Assembly (NCBI GenBank): GCA_945896935.1
Contig: CAMDER010000013.1
Coordinates: 1 to 20,524, forward strand
Origin: Bifidobacterium breve
GTDB taxonomy: Bacteria > Actinomycetota > Acidimicrobiia > Acidimicrobiales > Ilumatobacteraceae
DNA: 20,524 nt
Reading direction: 5' to 3'
In this document: in pieces, positions 1-6,048 of the stretch
How the letters are laid out: every line of letters starts with the position of its first letter
Position numbering within the stretch: the first letter of the stretch is position 1
Program-made: the position numbers and the translations under genes
Notes under the pieces: model-generated
What the model was told of the DNA's origin: nothing
Seen by the model: the letters and a program-made list of their open reading frames with translations, nothing else
Database searches by the model: none

Positions 1-809
1 CCGGTTGCACCCGCACCGAATGGATCGGTACGACCGATGATGTTGGCTGCGAGTCCCCCAGCGACTTGAACCCGCTTCGGCTCGCTGACTCCGTTGACAC
101 CAGAGAGATTCAACGAAAGAACCGCATCAGCGACATCTTGATCAACAAATCTCTGGATGTAGACAAACGACTGTTTCTGATTCGCCAACTTTGTTGCTAA
201 TTCGGATTCGGCCGCTGTATCGAAACCAAGCATTTGGCCGAGAACATGTGCGGTAGCTGCCGGATCGAGTACCGCGCGAGGATCGGCATATAGCGAAAGA
301 GCCGGAACCGTAATTGCCATTTCATTTCCGTCGCGATCAAAAATAGTTCCGCGAGCGGCTGGAATTGTGATATTCGACTCGCGCTGCGAAACTCCATAGG
401 CGCGATATCCGCTTCCACTCACCACTTGAACCTTGACTGACCAACCGACCAAGATTGTCAGCAGTACGACCGCAACTCCAACAAACCACTGAAAACGACG
501 TCGCGCTGAGCCACTTCGCCAAACTCGTGCTGCGTGAGCAACTTGCGGTGCTAGGCGTGACGCCAAAAAGGCTGAGCGCTTGGGTGCGCGTGAACTTGAA
601 CTACGTGAACTTGAACTACGTGAATCTGAGCTACGTGAACCTGGGGTTTTTGATCGGGACGTTGCCTTTCGAGAAGCAGTAGTTCGAGATGCTGCAGTTC
701 GAGAAGATGCAGTCGTTCGCGATGACGGCGCCCGCCGTGGCGTCGTCGCAGAGCGTTTTGTCGCTGATGAACGAGTTGCTCGACTCGGAGTCGGCTTTCG
801 AGAGGTCAT
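1..809 (-). CDS. ftsI: FtsI (PBP3-type septal transpeptidase), N-terminal part
   Basis: Partial: the reading frame runs off the left edge after 269 codons, so the transpeptidase domain is not visible. FtsI crosslinks septal peptidoglycan in the divisome. The ATG at 809 overlaps the ftsL stop as ATGA. Residues 1-105 form a long cytoplasmic tail very rich in Ser, Arg, Thr and Ala. A single membrane helix follows at about 108-128, then the class B PBP N-terminal region with the motif AARGTIFDRDGNEMA, typical of the PBP dimerisation domain. The frame is open throughout, although no complete ORF can be drawn. Position after mraZ-rsmH-ftsL agrees with the usual dcw order. The unusual part is the low-complexity tail, partly built by a 15-bp tandem repeat. 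Identity is secure; only a PBP2/FtsI naming ambiguity remains. Confidence 0.93.
   Translation of the reverse strand, partial: MTSRKPTPSRATRSSATKRSATTPRRAPSSRTTASSRTAASRTTASRKATSRSKTPGSRSSDSRSSSSRSSSSRAPKRSAFLASRLAPQVAHAARVWRSGSARRRFQWFVGVAVVLLTILVGWSVKVQVVSGSGYRAYGVSQRESNITIPAARGTIFDRDGNEMAITVPALSLYADPRAVLDPAATAHVLGQMLGFDTAAESELATKLANQKQSFVYIQRFVDQDVADAVLSLNLSGVNGVSEPKRVQVAGGLAANIIGRTDPFGAGAT
588..639. repeat. 15-bp tandem repeat inside ftsI
   Basis: On the plus strand CTTGAACTACGTGAA occurs twice back to back (595-609 and 610-624). A third unit at 625-639 matches 12 of 15 bases, and a partial unit (GCGTGAA) lies at 588-594. On the coding (minus) strand each unit encodes five residues of the type Ser-Arg-Ser-Ser-Ser/Asp, in the cytoplasmic tail of FtsI. 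Because the unit is a multiple of three, copy number can change without breaking the frame. Confidence 0.9.
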
Positions 810-1339
810 GGTCGATCCCCGATCGTTGACTTCACTGCTCCGTAGTTCACCAGCGGATCATGCGAAACTGAGAGGAGCTCGGGGTCGACTCCACCGGTCG
901 AGACCAAAACTTGTGCAACAGTCAATGGATCGACTGCAACAAAGTCGGTACCCTTTCCCGGCACCATTCCCATTCCTGTTGCTTCAGTCACTAAACGAGC
1001 CGGCTCACGAAGACTTGATCGCTCAAGCCGCAAAGCGTCGTACCGGTTGCGTTCAGCCGAAATCTGGGATTCGATTTTGTCAATATTGAGTTGGGTCTCG
1101 GCGATTCGGGTTTGAAAAACAACAACCAACATCATCATGGCAATGGCCAAAAATGCAATTGATAAACCAGCAAACACCAACCGACGAGTGCGCTTGGTGA
1201 CATCGCGCTGAGTAACCGCGCGCGCAATAGGCGAAGACTGAGTGCGTCGTTGTTGTGCGGTACGTGTCGTAACTTTCTTACGTTGCGGTGCAGACTTTGG
1301 CTGTGGCGCCGTGCGAGCAACTTTCATCGGCCGAGCCAT
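806..1339 (-). CDS. ftsL: FtsL-like septum formation initiator
   Basis: A 177-residue bitopic membrane protein between rsmH and ftsI, exactly where FtsL sits in the dcw cluster. FtsL works with FtsB/DivIC and FtsQ to activate FtsW-FtsI at the septum. Residues 1-53 are a basic, Arg/Lys/Thr/Gln-rich cytoplasmic segment. A strong membrane helix spans about 54-76, followed by a polar stretch with coiled-coil character at about 78-112, ending in the region before EPARLVTEATGMGMV, which is FtsL-like. The ATG shares one base with the rsmH stop (TGATG at 1341-1337), and the stop overlaps the ftsI start by 4 bp, so translational coupling is likely. FtsL proteins diverge strongly, so the call rests on topology and position. 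Confidence 0.85.
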   Translation of the reverse strand: MARPMKVARTAPQPKSAPQRKKVTTRTAQQRRTQSSPIARAVTQRDVTKRTRRLVFAGLSIAFLAIAMMMLVVVFQTRIAETQLNIDKIESQISAERNRYDALRLERSSLREPARLVTEATGMGMVPGKGTDFVAVDPLTVAQVLVSTGGVDPELLSVSHDPLVNYGAVKSTIGDRP

Positions 1340-2277
1340 CAGAGCACCTCCGCGACGCGCAAGCGAGCCGAAGTACTACGTGGGTTAGCCAATTGCTCTT
1401 CGGCATTTGGCTTTGACGACACGCGAACTAAACGCACAACGCTTGAAGCCCCACAACCACACGGAAGGTTGTTGGGACATTCACAACCACCGGTGGCGTG
1501 TTGCTTGAATCGCGCTTTGATGATTCGATCTTCGCCAGAGTGATACGACAACACCGCAACACGACCGCCACTTCGGGTGCGCCGCACCGCCGAGTCAATG
1601 GCGTTCGGAAGAATTTCTAATTCTTTGTTTAACGAGATCCGCAGTGCCTGAAAAGTCCGCTTGGCAGGATGTCCACCCCGACGACGTGCTGGTGCTGGAA
1701 TTGCTGAGGCGACAATGTCAGCGAGCTCTGCGGTTGTGTGAATAGGCCGAGCGGCAACGATTGCTCGCGCGATTCGACCAGCAAACTTCTCATCTGAATA
1801 TTGACGTAACAAGTGCGCGATTTCGCCTTCTGATGCTTGGTTCACCACATCGGCCGCAGTCGTCGACTCGGTTGTATCCATGCGCATATCAAGCGGCGCA
1901 TCGTGACGATATGAAAAGCCTCGTTCACCACTATCGAACTGATGCGACGAAACCCCGAGATCAAAAAGCGCACCCGACAGCTCGTCAATACCGGCCTCTG
2001 ACATCGCAGCGTCAAGATCGTCAAAGCGACGGTGTTGCATCATGGCGCGATCGCCGTACGGAGCGAGACGTACCCGTGATGCTTCAAGAGCGGCTGGATC
2101 ACGGTCAAGGCCGAGGACCCGAAGTCCGGGGTGGGCATCAAGAATGGCGGTGGTATGTCCAGCGCCTCCGAGAGTCGCGTCCAGAACGACCCCATCTGGA
2201 ACGTTCGCAAAGAGTTCGGTGATCTCGCGCACCATCACCGGCTCGTGCGAAAAAATTGCCGGCTGAGTGGACATCAT
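1339..2277 (-). CDS. rsmH: 16S rRNA m4C1402 methyltransferase RsmH
   Basis: S-adenosylmethionine-dependent enzyme (formerly MraW) that methylates N4 of C1402 in the 16S rRNA decoding centre. It is 312 residues, the normal family length. Visible motifs in order: substrate-side HEPVM (11-15), SAM-binding DATLGGAGHT (33-42), LGLDRD (55-60), FDLGVSSHQFD (105-115), ERGFSYR followed by PLDMRMD (118-134), and the C-terminal VLSYHSGEDRIIK. A Cys-rich segment (CECPNNLPCGCG) near the C terminus is also usual in the family. Two adjacent ATGs (2277 and 2274) are possible starts; the first overlaps the mraZ stop by 4 bp. A GGTGGGGG stretch just upstream could serve as ribosome site. Identity is very secure. 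Confidence 0.97.
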   Translation of the reverse strand: MMSTQPAIFSHEPVMVREITELFANVPDGVVLDATLGGAGHTTAILDAHPGLRVLGLDRDPAALEASRVRLAPYGDRAMMQHRRFDDLDAAMSEAGIDELSGALFDLGVSSHQFDSGERGFSYRHDAPLDMRMDTTESTTAADVVNQASEGEIAHLLRQYSDEKFAGRIARAIVAARPIHTTAELADIVASAIPAPARRRGGHPAKRTFQALRISLNKELEILPNAIDSAVRRTRSGGRVAVLSYHSGEDRIIKARFKQHATGGCECPNNLPCGCGASSVVRLVRVSSKPNAEEQLANPRSTSARLRVAEVL

Positions 2278-2696
2278 TGGCCCCCACCGGCAATAACACC
2301 CTCGCCAGTCGCCAACATGCGGGCGAAACGGCTTGGCTCCCAGATTTCAACTGAGTCAAAAGCTCCTGAAACGATGACCTTCGAACCAGTGCTGAGACCC
2401 GCAAACTGACGCAGATTGTCATCCAGGGTGATTCGACCTTGTCCATCAACTTGGATTTCGACCATATTGGCAGCCATGGCGCGCAATTCGGCTCGGGATT
2501 TTTCGCCACGCTTGACCGCCAGAGTCATTTCTTCAGCCCAGGCCAGAGATACCGCAACTGTCACCACACTGATGCATTTATCCTGCCCAAGCACCAAATA
2601 GCAACGGGGCTCGAGACGGTTTCGAAAGGTCGCCGGAAGCGCGACTCGACCCTTGGGGTCAAGCTGACGCTCGTATTTTCCAACGAAACCTTCCAC
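2274..2696 (-). CDS. mraZ: Transcriptional regulator MraZ
   Basis: 140 residues, first gene of the division/cell-wall cluster. MraZ is a ring-forming DNA-binding protein that controls its own operon by binding short G-rich repeats before the gene. Two SpoVT/AbrB-type half domains are visible, the first around DPKGRVALPATFR (13-25) and the second around DGQGRITLDDNLRQFAGL (84-101), followed by the typical EIWEPSRF. The start is GTG at 2696, supported by GAGAGG seven bases upstream. The 240 bp before it contain a promoter and MraZ-type boxes, described separately. The stop overlaps the rsmH start. Identity is very secure. Confidence 0.97.
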   Translation of the reverse strand: MEGFVGKYERQLDPKGRVALPATFRNRLEPRCYLVLGQDKCISVVTVAVSLAWAEEMTLAVKRGEKSRAELRAMAANMVEIQVDGQGRITLDDNLRQFAGLSTGSKVIVSGAFDSVEIWEPSRFARMLATGEGVIAGGGQ

Positions 2697-2703
2697 TGAT
2701 CTG

Positions 2704-2709
2704 CCTCTC
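2704..2709 (-). promoter_or_regulatory. Ribosome-binding site of mraZ
   Basis: The minus strand reads GAGAGG, seven bases before the GTG at 2696. It supports GTG, rather than a later ATG, as the mraZ start. Confidence 0.65.
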
Positions 2710-2728
2710 GTGCCGTGATGAAACCGCT

Positions 2729-2759
2729 GGGAAATGTGGTTTCTGCCTCCACATTTCCC
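2729..2759. repeat. Perfect 11-bp inverted repeat in the mraZ leader
   Basis: GGGAAATGTGG at 2729-2739 is the exact reverse complement of CCACATTTCCC at 2749-2759, with a 9-base spacer. It lies between the mraZ promoter and start codon, so it would form a hairpin in the mRNA leader, or act as a dyad protein site on DNA. One arm overlaps the downstream MraZ-type boxes. No U-run follows in the mraZ direction, so it does not look like an intrinsic terminator. Confidence 0.85.
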
Positions 2760-2771
2760 CTATGTCCCCCA
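2747..2771 (-). promoter_or_regulatory. MraZ operator boxes
   Basis: In the mraZ direction three G-rich pentamers recur every 10 bp: TGGGG (2771-2767), AGGGG (2761-2757) and TGGAG (2751-2747). This matches the TGGGN-N5 pattern known for the E. coli MraZ operator, with one mismatch in each of the last two boxes. A further TGGGG lies 12 bp upstream at 2783-2779. Location between promoter and start codon is as expected for autoregulation. Assignment is by pattern and position. Confidence 0.7.
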
Positions 2772-2800
2772 CTTTGCACCCCACGACCCCCCTTTGTCAA
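2771..2800 (-). promoter_or_regulatory. mraZ operon promoter
   Basis: On the minus strand a perfect -35 hexamer TTGACA (2800-2795) is followed after 18 bases by CAAAGT (2776-2771), which matches the -10 consensus at the key second and last positions. A-tracts lie upstream (complement of the T runs at 2825-2830 and 2833-2842) and may help as a distant UP-like or bent element. The transcript would start near 2764 and carry a leader of about 70 bases. Confidence 0.6.
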
Positions 2801-2936
2801 CCACCTGTCCCCTTTTCGCGCCACTTTTTTGATTTTTTTTTTCACCAGATGGCGCGTTTCCCCCAAAAAGTCCAGATTCAGAGAAAATATTCATGAAATC
2901 CTCAAGTTGGGCAGCAAAACGCGCCGATACCCACAG

Positions 2937-4577
2937 GTGCTCATCGCCACCCCCATTGATCTCGCGGCTTCACGCCAGCGACTCCGAACTCGGACCTTTA
3001 TGTCCGTGTGCGCCGTAGTGATGACCTTCGTTGCCTCAAGCGCGTGGAGCGCGACCTCAGTTCATGCAGCATCGGCACATTCATCGGCACAACCATCAAC
3101 CAAGAAGACTTCGACGTTTCCGCAAATTGGCGACCGCGGTCAAAATGTTCGCTCGCTTCAACAAGCACTCGTCACTCAAGGAATCTCCGTGACCGGTGGC
3201 GTTGACGGAATTTTCGGGCAAGGCACGTCCAATGCCATCAAAACATTTCAGTCAAGCAAAGGACTCACAAACTCTGGTGTTGTGAATTCGACAACTGCAT
3301 TTCTTCTCGGACTATCGCCGAGTCCGGCCTTACCAATTCTTGGACAGCGCGGCGCAATAGTGACAGCCCTCCAACAAGCATTAACAAATGCATCAATTTC
3401 AGTTCGTGGTGGCATCGACGGTATTTTTGGAGCGGCCACCACCAATGCGGTTTCGGCATATCAAACAAGTCGCGGAATAACCGCAACCGGAGTCGTTGAC
3501 ATCACCACTGCAATTTCACTGGGCATCGTCGAAGGAAGCGCTCAATCAACAGCTCAGCCAACTACCACTGTTCCCACTACTACTGCTCCAACCACTACTG
3601 CGCCACCAGCTACTCCGAGTCCGTTCCCACTTGCTGGAGATAACAGCGATGCCGTGAAGGCTGTACAAAAGTCTTTGGTTGCCGCGGGAATTTCAGTCAG
3701 GGGCGGAGTTGACGGTCGATTCGGTTCTGGCACTACTGCTGCAGTGACATCTTTTCAACAAAATATGCGTATTGCAGCAACCGGAGTCATCGATCAACTG
3801 ACCGCCCAATTACTTGGCTTAACGCCGGCTCCGACGCTTCCGAAAATTGGCGACACTGGCGATGCAGTCAAGTCTCTGCAAAACTTGTTGATCGCCGCTG
3901 GGATTGCAGTCAAAGGTGGCTCCGACGGAAAATTTGGTAGTGCAACGAGTCACGCAATTTCGGCATTCCAAAAAGCCCAGGGCCTGAAGGCAACCGGAAT
4001 TCTTGATCTGCGCACTGCCGTGTACATCGGATTCATTCCTGGATTAACAACGACAACACCAACACCAACGACAACTCCAACGACCACGACAACACCAACG
4101 ACAACTCCAACACCAACGACCGCAACACTGCCGACCGTCTTTCCCGTACTTGGGCCATGCTGGTTTACTGACACTTGGCTAGCGCCGCGTTCTGGCGGCC
4201 GTCAACACGAGGGTGTCGACATCATTGCCAAGTCTGGAACGCCAATTTATGCCGTCGCCAATGGCACCATCACCCGCTTGTTTCTCGATCGTCCTGGCTC
4301 GCTTGGTGGAAATGCAGTACGTCTGACTGCTCGTGACGGCACCTATTTCCACTACGCCCACCTTTCAGCATTTGCCGATGGAGCAGTACTCGGAGCAACA
4401 GTCGTAGCGGGACAAGTCATTGGTTACGTCGGAAGTACCGGGAGCAGTTCGTCGCCGCATTTACATTTCGAATATCACCCCGGTGGTGGCGTCGCAACTA
4501 ACCCTTACTTAGTGATCAAGCCGCTTGATGCCTGCAAGAGCACAACTCCCCCGACGACGATTGCTCCTGCCGCTTAA
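2937..4577 (+). CDS. Secreted M23 (LytM) endopeptidase with four peptidoglycan-binding repeats
   Basis: Predicted exported murein hydrolase, 546 residues from GTG 2937. Order: signal peptide (basic SRQRLRTRTF, hydrophobic core, then SVHAASA, about 1-46); PG-binding repeats 1 and 2 (about 62-126, 133-196); Thr/Pro linker (207-229); repeats 3 and 4 (231-295, 303-366); second Thr/Pro linker (370-399); M23 domain (about 420-525). Each repeat has a G(V/I/S)DG-FG core followed by an AF/TFQ-like segment. The M23 zinc and catalytic set is complete: HEGVD (H424, D428), YFHYAHLS (H472/H475) and PHLHFE (H508, H510). The start is uncertain. GTG 2937 gives a proper basic n-region; ATG 3000 would remove it; the open frame back to 2715 crosses the mraZ promoter. 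The gene diverges from mraZ, and its stop overlaps the convergent downstream gene. Confidence 0.9.
   Translation: MLIATPIDLAASRQRLRTRTFMSVCAVVMTFVASSAWSATSVHAASAHSSAQPSTKKTSTFPQIGDRGQNVRSLQQALVTQGISVTGGVDGIFGQGTSNAIKTFQSSKGLTNSGVVNSTTAFLLGLSPSPALPILGQRGAIVTALQQALTNASISVRGGIDGIFGAATTNAVSAYQTSRGITATGVVDITTAISLGIVEGSAQSTAQPTTTVPTTTAPTTTAPPATPSPFPLAGDNSDAVKAVQKSLVAAGISVRGGVDGRFGSGTTAAVTSFQQNMRIAATGVIDQLTAQLLGLTPAPTLPKIGDTGDAVKSLQNLLIAAGIAVKGGSDGKFGSATSHAISAFQKAQGLKATGILDLRTAVYIGFIPGLTTTTPTPTTTPTTTTTPTTTPTPTTATLPTVFPVLGPCWFTDTWLAPRSGGRQHEGVDIIAKSGTPIYAVANGTITRLFLDRPGSLGGNAVRLTARDGTYFHYAHLSAFADGAVLGATVVAGQVIGYVGSTGSSSSPHLHFEYHPGGGVATNPYLVIKPLDACKSTTPPTTIAPAA
4048..4122. repeat. Low-complexity Thr/Pro linker repeat
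   Basis: About 75 bp made of variations on ACAAC and CCAAC, including a longer unit of the type CAACACCAACGACAACTCC that recurs. It encodes the Thr/Pro linker between the fourth peptidoglycan-binding repeat and the M23 domain. Such linkers are common in secreted actinobacterial wall proteins and are prone to length variation. Confidence 0.8.
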
Positions 4578-5239
4578 TCCAAAGCAATGCGTATTGCGTC
4601 AGTCATTTTCGTCGCGACCGTTGCAGAATCTAACGAAAGATTTGACCCGCAATTTTCAATGTCAGAAATAGTCGGACGCGGTTCATTCAATAACTTAAGA
4701 AGTAATTCAGGTTTCCACTGCAAGGAAACCGCGCACTGGAATCTTGCCCAATCGCGCGTTCGACGTTGACTCATTCCGACGACTTTGCGACCGTCCTCAG
4801 TGAACACCTCGCCAGGTCCGCGCCCAGCAAAGCAAACAAGTGGCGACCAAACTGTTTTGATCAACCCACTCCGGTGAAGTTCTAGGTTGACATCGCAAAG
4901 TTCTGAGAGTTCTTTTCTGAAAACTTCACCGAGCCAAAGCGAAGAATCGCCAACATCGTTGACCCACAATGAATGTTCTCGCGGAATTTCAACGTCAATC
5001 CAAATTGTGGAATCTTCGGCAAGAAAGACAATTCCGCCACCACTGCGCCGCTTGACAATTTCAATGTTGTTCGCCGAGCACATTTCCTCATTAACCAATG
5101 ACCGCTCTTGCGTCGAACCGAGGATGATCGCTGGCTGAACCGGAGTAAACAGCGAAATAACTGGTTCATTTCCTCCCGGAAATGGACGATGGTGAAACTC
5201 CTCGCACGATCCGGTCAACCTATCGATACGCGCCGACAA
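4574..5239 (-). CDS. Lipoate-protein ligase / octanoyltransferase family (LplA/LipM fold)
   Basis: 221 residues, likely involved in attaching lipoyl or octanoyl groups to lipoyl domains, or in a related cofactor transfer. Signature RRSGGGIVF (64-72) is the acyl-binding loop of the BPL/LplA/LipB superfamily. DGRKVVGMSQRR (149-160) carries the conserved Lys (K152) that contacts the acyl group. VCFAGRGPGE (135-144) puts a Cys (C136) just before it, resembling the ACF segment of LipM/LplA-type proteins. I cannot decide ligase versus transferase. It is shorter than typical LipM (about 280) and lacks a C-terminal accessory domain. The start is TTG 5239, two codons after the HNH stop and in the same frame; no clear ribosome site is seen. 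The stop overlaps the convergent M23 gene by 4 bp (shared TTAA). Confidence 0.8.
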   Translation of the reverse strand: MSARIDRLTGSCEEFHHRPFPGGNEPVISLFTPVQPAIILGSTQERSLVNEEMCSANNIEIVKRRSGGGIVFLAEDSTIWIDVEIPREHSLWVNDVGDSSLWLGEVFRKELSELCDVNLELHRSGLIKTVWSPLVCFAGRGPGEVFTEDGRKVVGMSQRRTRDWARFQCAVSLQWKPELLLKLLNEPRPTISDIENCGSNLSLDSATVATKMTDAIRIALD

Positions 5240-5245
5240 AATAAT

Positions 5246-5743
5246 TCACGAGGCCTTCAGTAAATATGGCTTCCATGCGTCGGGCACGGTCCCCGCTTCA
5301 ACTGTCACCCACGCCAGTTCGCGGGGTGTCATTGGTGGAATAGCCAAACGCATACCAGCTTCATCCGGCGTCCGATCACGCTTGCCAAGATTGCATTTAC
5401 GGCATGCCGCGACAACATTTTCCCAAGTGTGTTGACCGCCCCGAGACCGCGGCATCACATGATCGATTGATTCTGCAAGACCGCCGCAGTATTGGCAACG
5501 ATGGTTATCTCGTGCAAAAACAGCGCGGCGCGATAGCGAAGTCTTGCGGTGATACGGGACTTTGACGACATAACGCAAGCGAATGACTAACGGCGATGGC
5601 AGTGACAAACGTTCACTTCGAATAAATGCTCCGTCATGCTCAACCATTTCGGCCTTGTCACTCAAAACCAAGCAAACGGCACGACGAGAAGGCACCACAC
5701 TGAGCGGCTCATACGTTGCATTCAGTACCAGCGCGCTCCTCAT
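5246..5743 (-). CDS. HNH endonuclease family protein
   Basis: 165 residues. The N terminus MRSALVLNATYEPLSVV is characteristic of a widespread actinobacterial and cyanobacterial HNH family. A zinc-binding HNH core follows: CQYCG (about 83-87), SIDHVMPRSRGGQHTWENVV with the catalytic DH and Asn, then CRKCNLGKRDRTP. The two CxxC pairs are intact. The family is chromosomal and common; its substrate is not established, and nothing here points to a restriction system or mobile element. The ATG at 5743 has GGGGAA about 12 bases upstream. It sits 35 bp after the small protein upstream and 6 bp before the lipoate-ligase-like gene, so probably one operon. Confidence 0.92.
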   Translation of the reverse strand: MRSALVLNATYEPLSVVPSRRAVCLVLSDKAEMVEHDGAFIRSERLSLPSPLVIRLRYVVKVPYHRKTSLSRRAVFARDNHRCQYCGGLAESIDHVMPRSRGGQHTWENVVAACRKCNLGKRDRTPDEAGMRLAIPPMTPRELAWVTVEAGTVPDAWKPYLLKAS

Positions 5744-5778
5744 CTGAAACTAATTTCCCCTACGAATCACACCAGTGA

Positions 5779-6045
5779 TCATGACACGGCATCCCATTGA
5801 CGGACCCATTGCAAGTACTTCAAAACATCGGGAAGGTTTGGCTGAGGCGAACTACCCCCATATTGGGTCTCAAGGCGAAACTTCACGTAGTCGGCAGTCG
5901 GCACGGGCAAATATGGCCGCGTCGTCCACCAACGCGACGGAACCATGCGCCGAGCGACTCGTATCGCGACCACCCAATAGCGCGGTCGGACAATCACCCC
6001 GGACACGATGTACGTCATCGCTAATGCTCGGCGAATTCGATTCAT
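5779..6045 (-). CDS. Small conserved actinobacterial protein (88 aa)
   Basis: Unknown function. Basic and aromatic: residues 1-37 are Arg-rich with a hydrophobic patch (MTYIVSGVIV), followed by SRWWTTRPYLPVPTADYV and a C-terminal PDVLKYLQWVRQWD. The WW-x-R-P-(F/Y)LP-x-P-x-x-(D/E)Y-x-x-(F/W)R arrangement is one I associate with a recurrent family of small actinobacterial proteins; that is memory, not a search. The ATG at 6045 follows the acyl-CoA dehydrogenase stop by three bases in the same frame, which suggests coupled translation. AAGGA lies about 13 bases upstream. No cysteines, no metal motif, no clear signal peptide. Confidence 0.75.
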   Translation of the reverse strand: MNRIRRALAMTYIVSGVIVRPRYWVVAIRVARRMVPSRWWTTRPYLPVPTADYVKFRLETQYGGSSPQPNLPDVLKYLQWVRQWDAVS

Positions 6046-6048
6046 GGT

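Noticed and set aside
580..1089. 169-codon open frame on the plus strand with ELRE repeats
   Set aside because: It is antisense to ftsI and ftsL, which have clear homology and overlap cleanly. Its repeats only mirror the 15-bp repeat of ftsI.
1761..2222. 153-codon plus-strand frame inside rsmH
   Set aside because: It is a shadow of rsmH, which carries all family motifs; no recognisable domain in the shadow.
2824..2842. T-rich tract as an intrinsic terminator
   Set aside because: No plus-strand gene ends upstream and no GC-rich hairpin precedes it. It fits better as A-tracts upstream of the mraZ promoter.
2715..2936. Upstream extension of the M23 protein to an ATG at 2715
   Set aside because: It would code through the mraZ promoter, operator and inverted repeat, and would bury the signal peptide about 90 residues from the N terminus.
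3950..4174. Minus-strand frame rich in Val/Gly
   Set aside because: It is the antisense reading of the Thr/Pro linker and PG-binding repeat of the M23 protein.
5246..5743. HNH nuclease as part of a defence or homing system
   Set aside because: The protein belongs to a common chromosomal family, and there is no methylase, intron, intein or mobile-element signature nearby.
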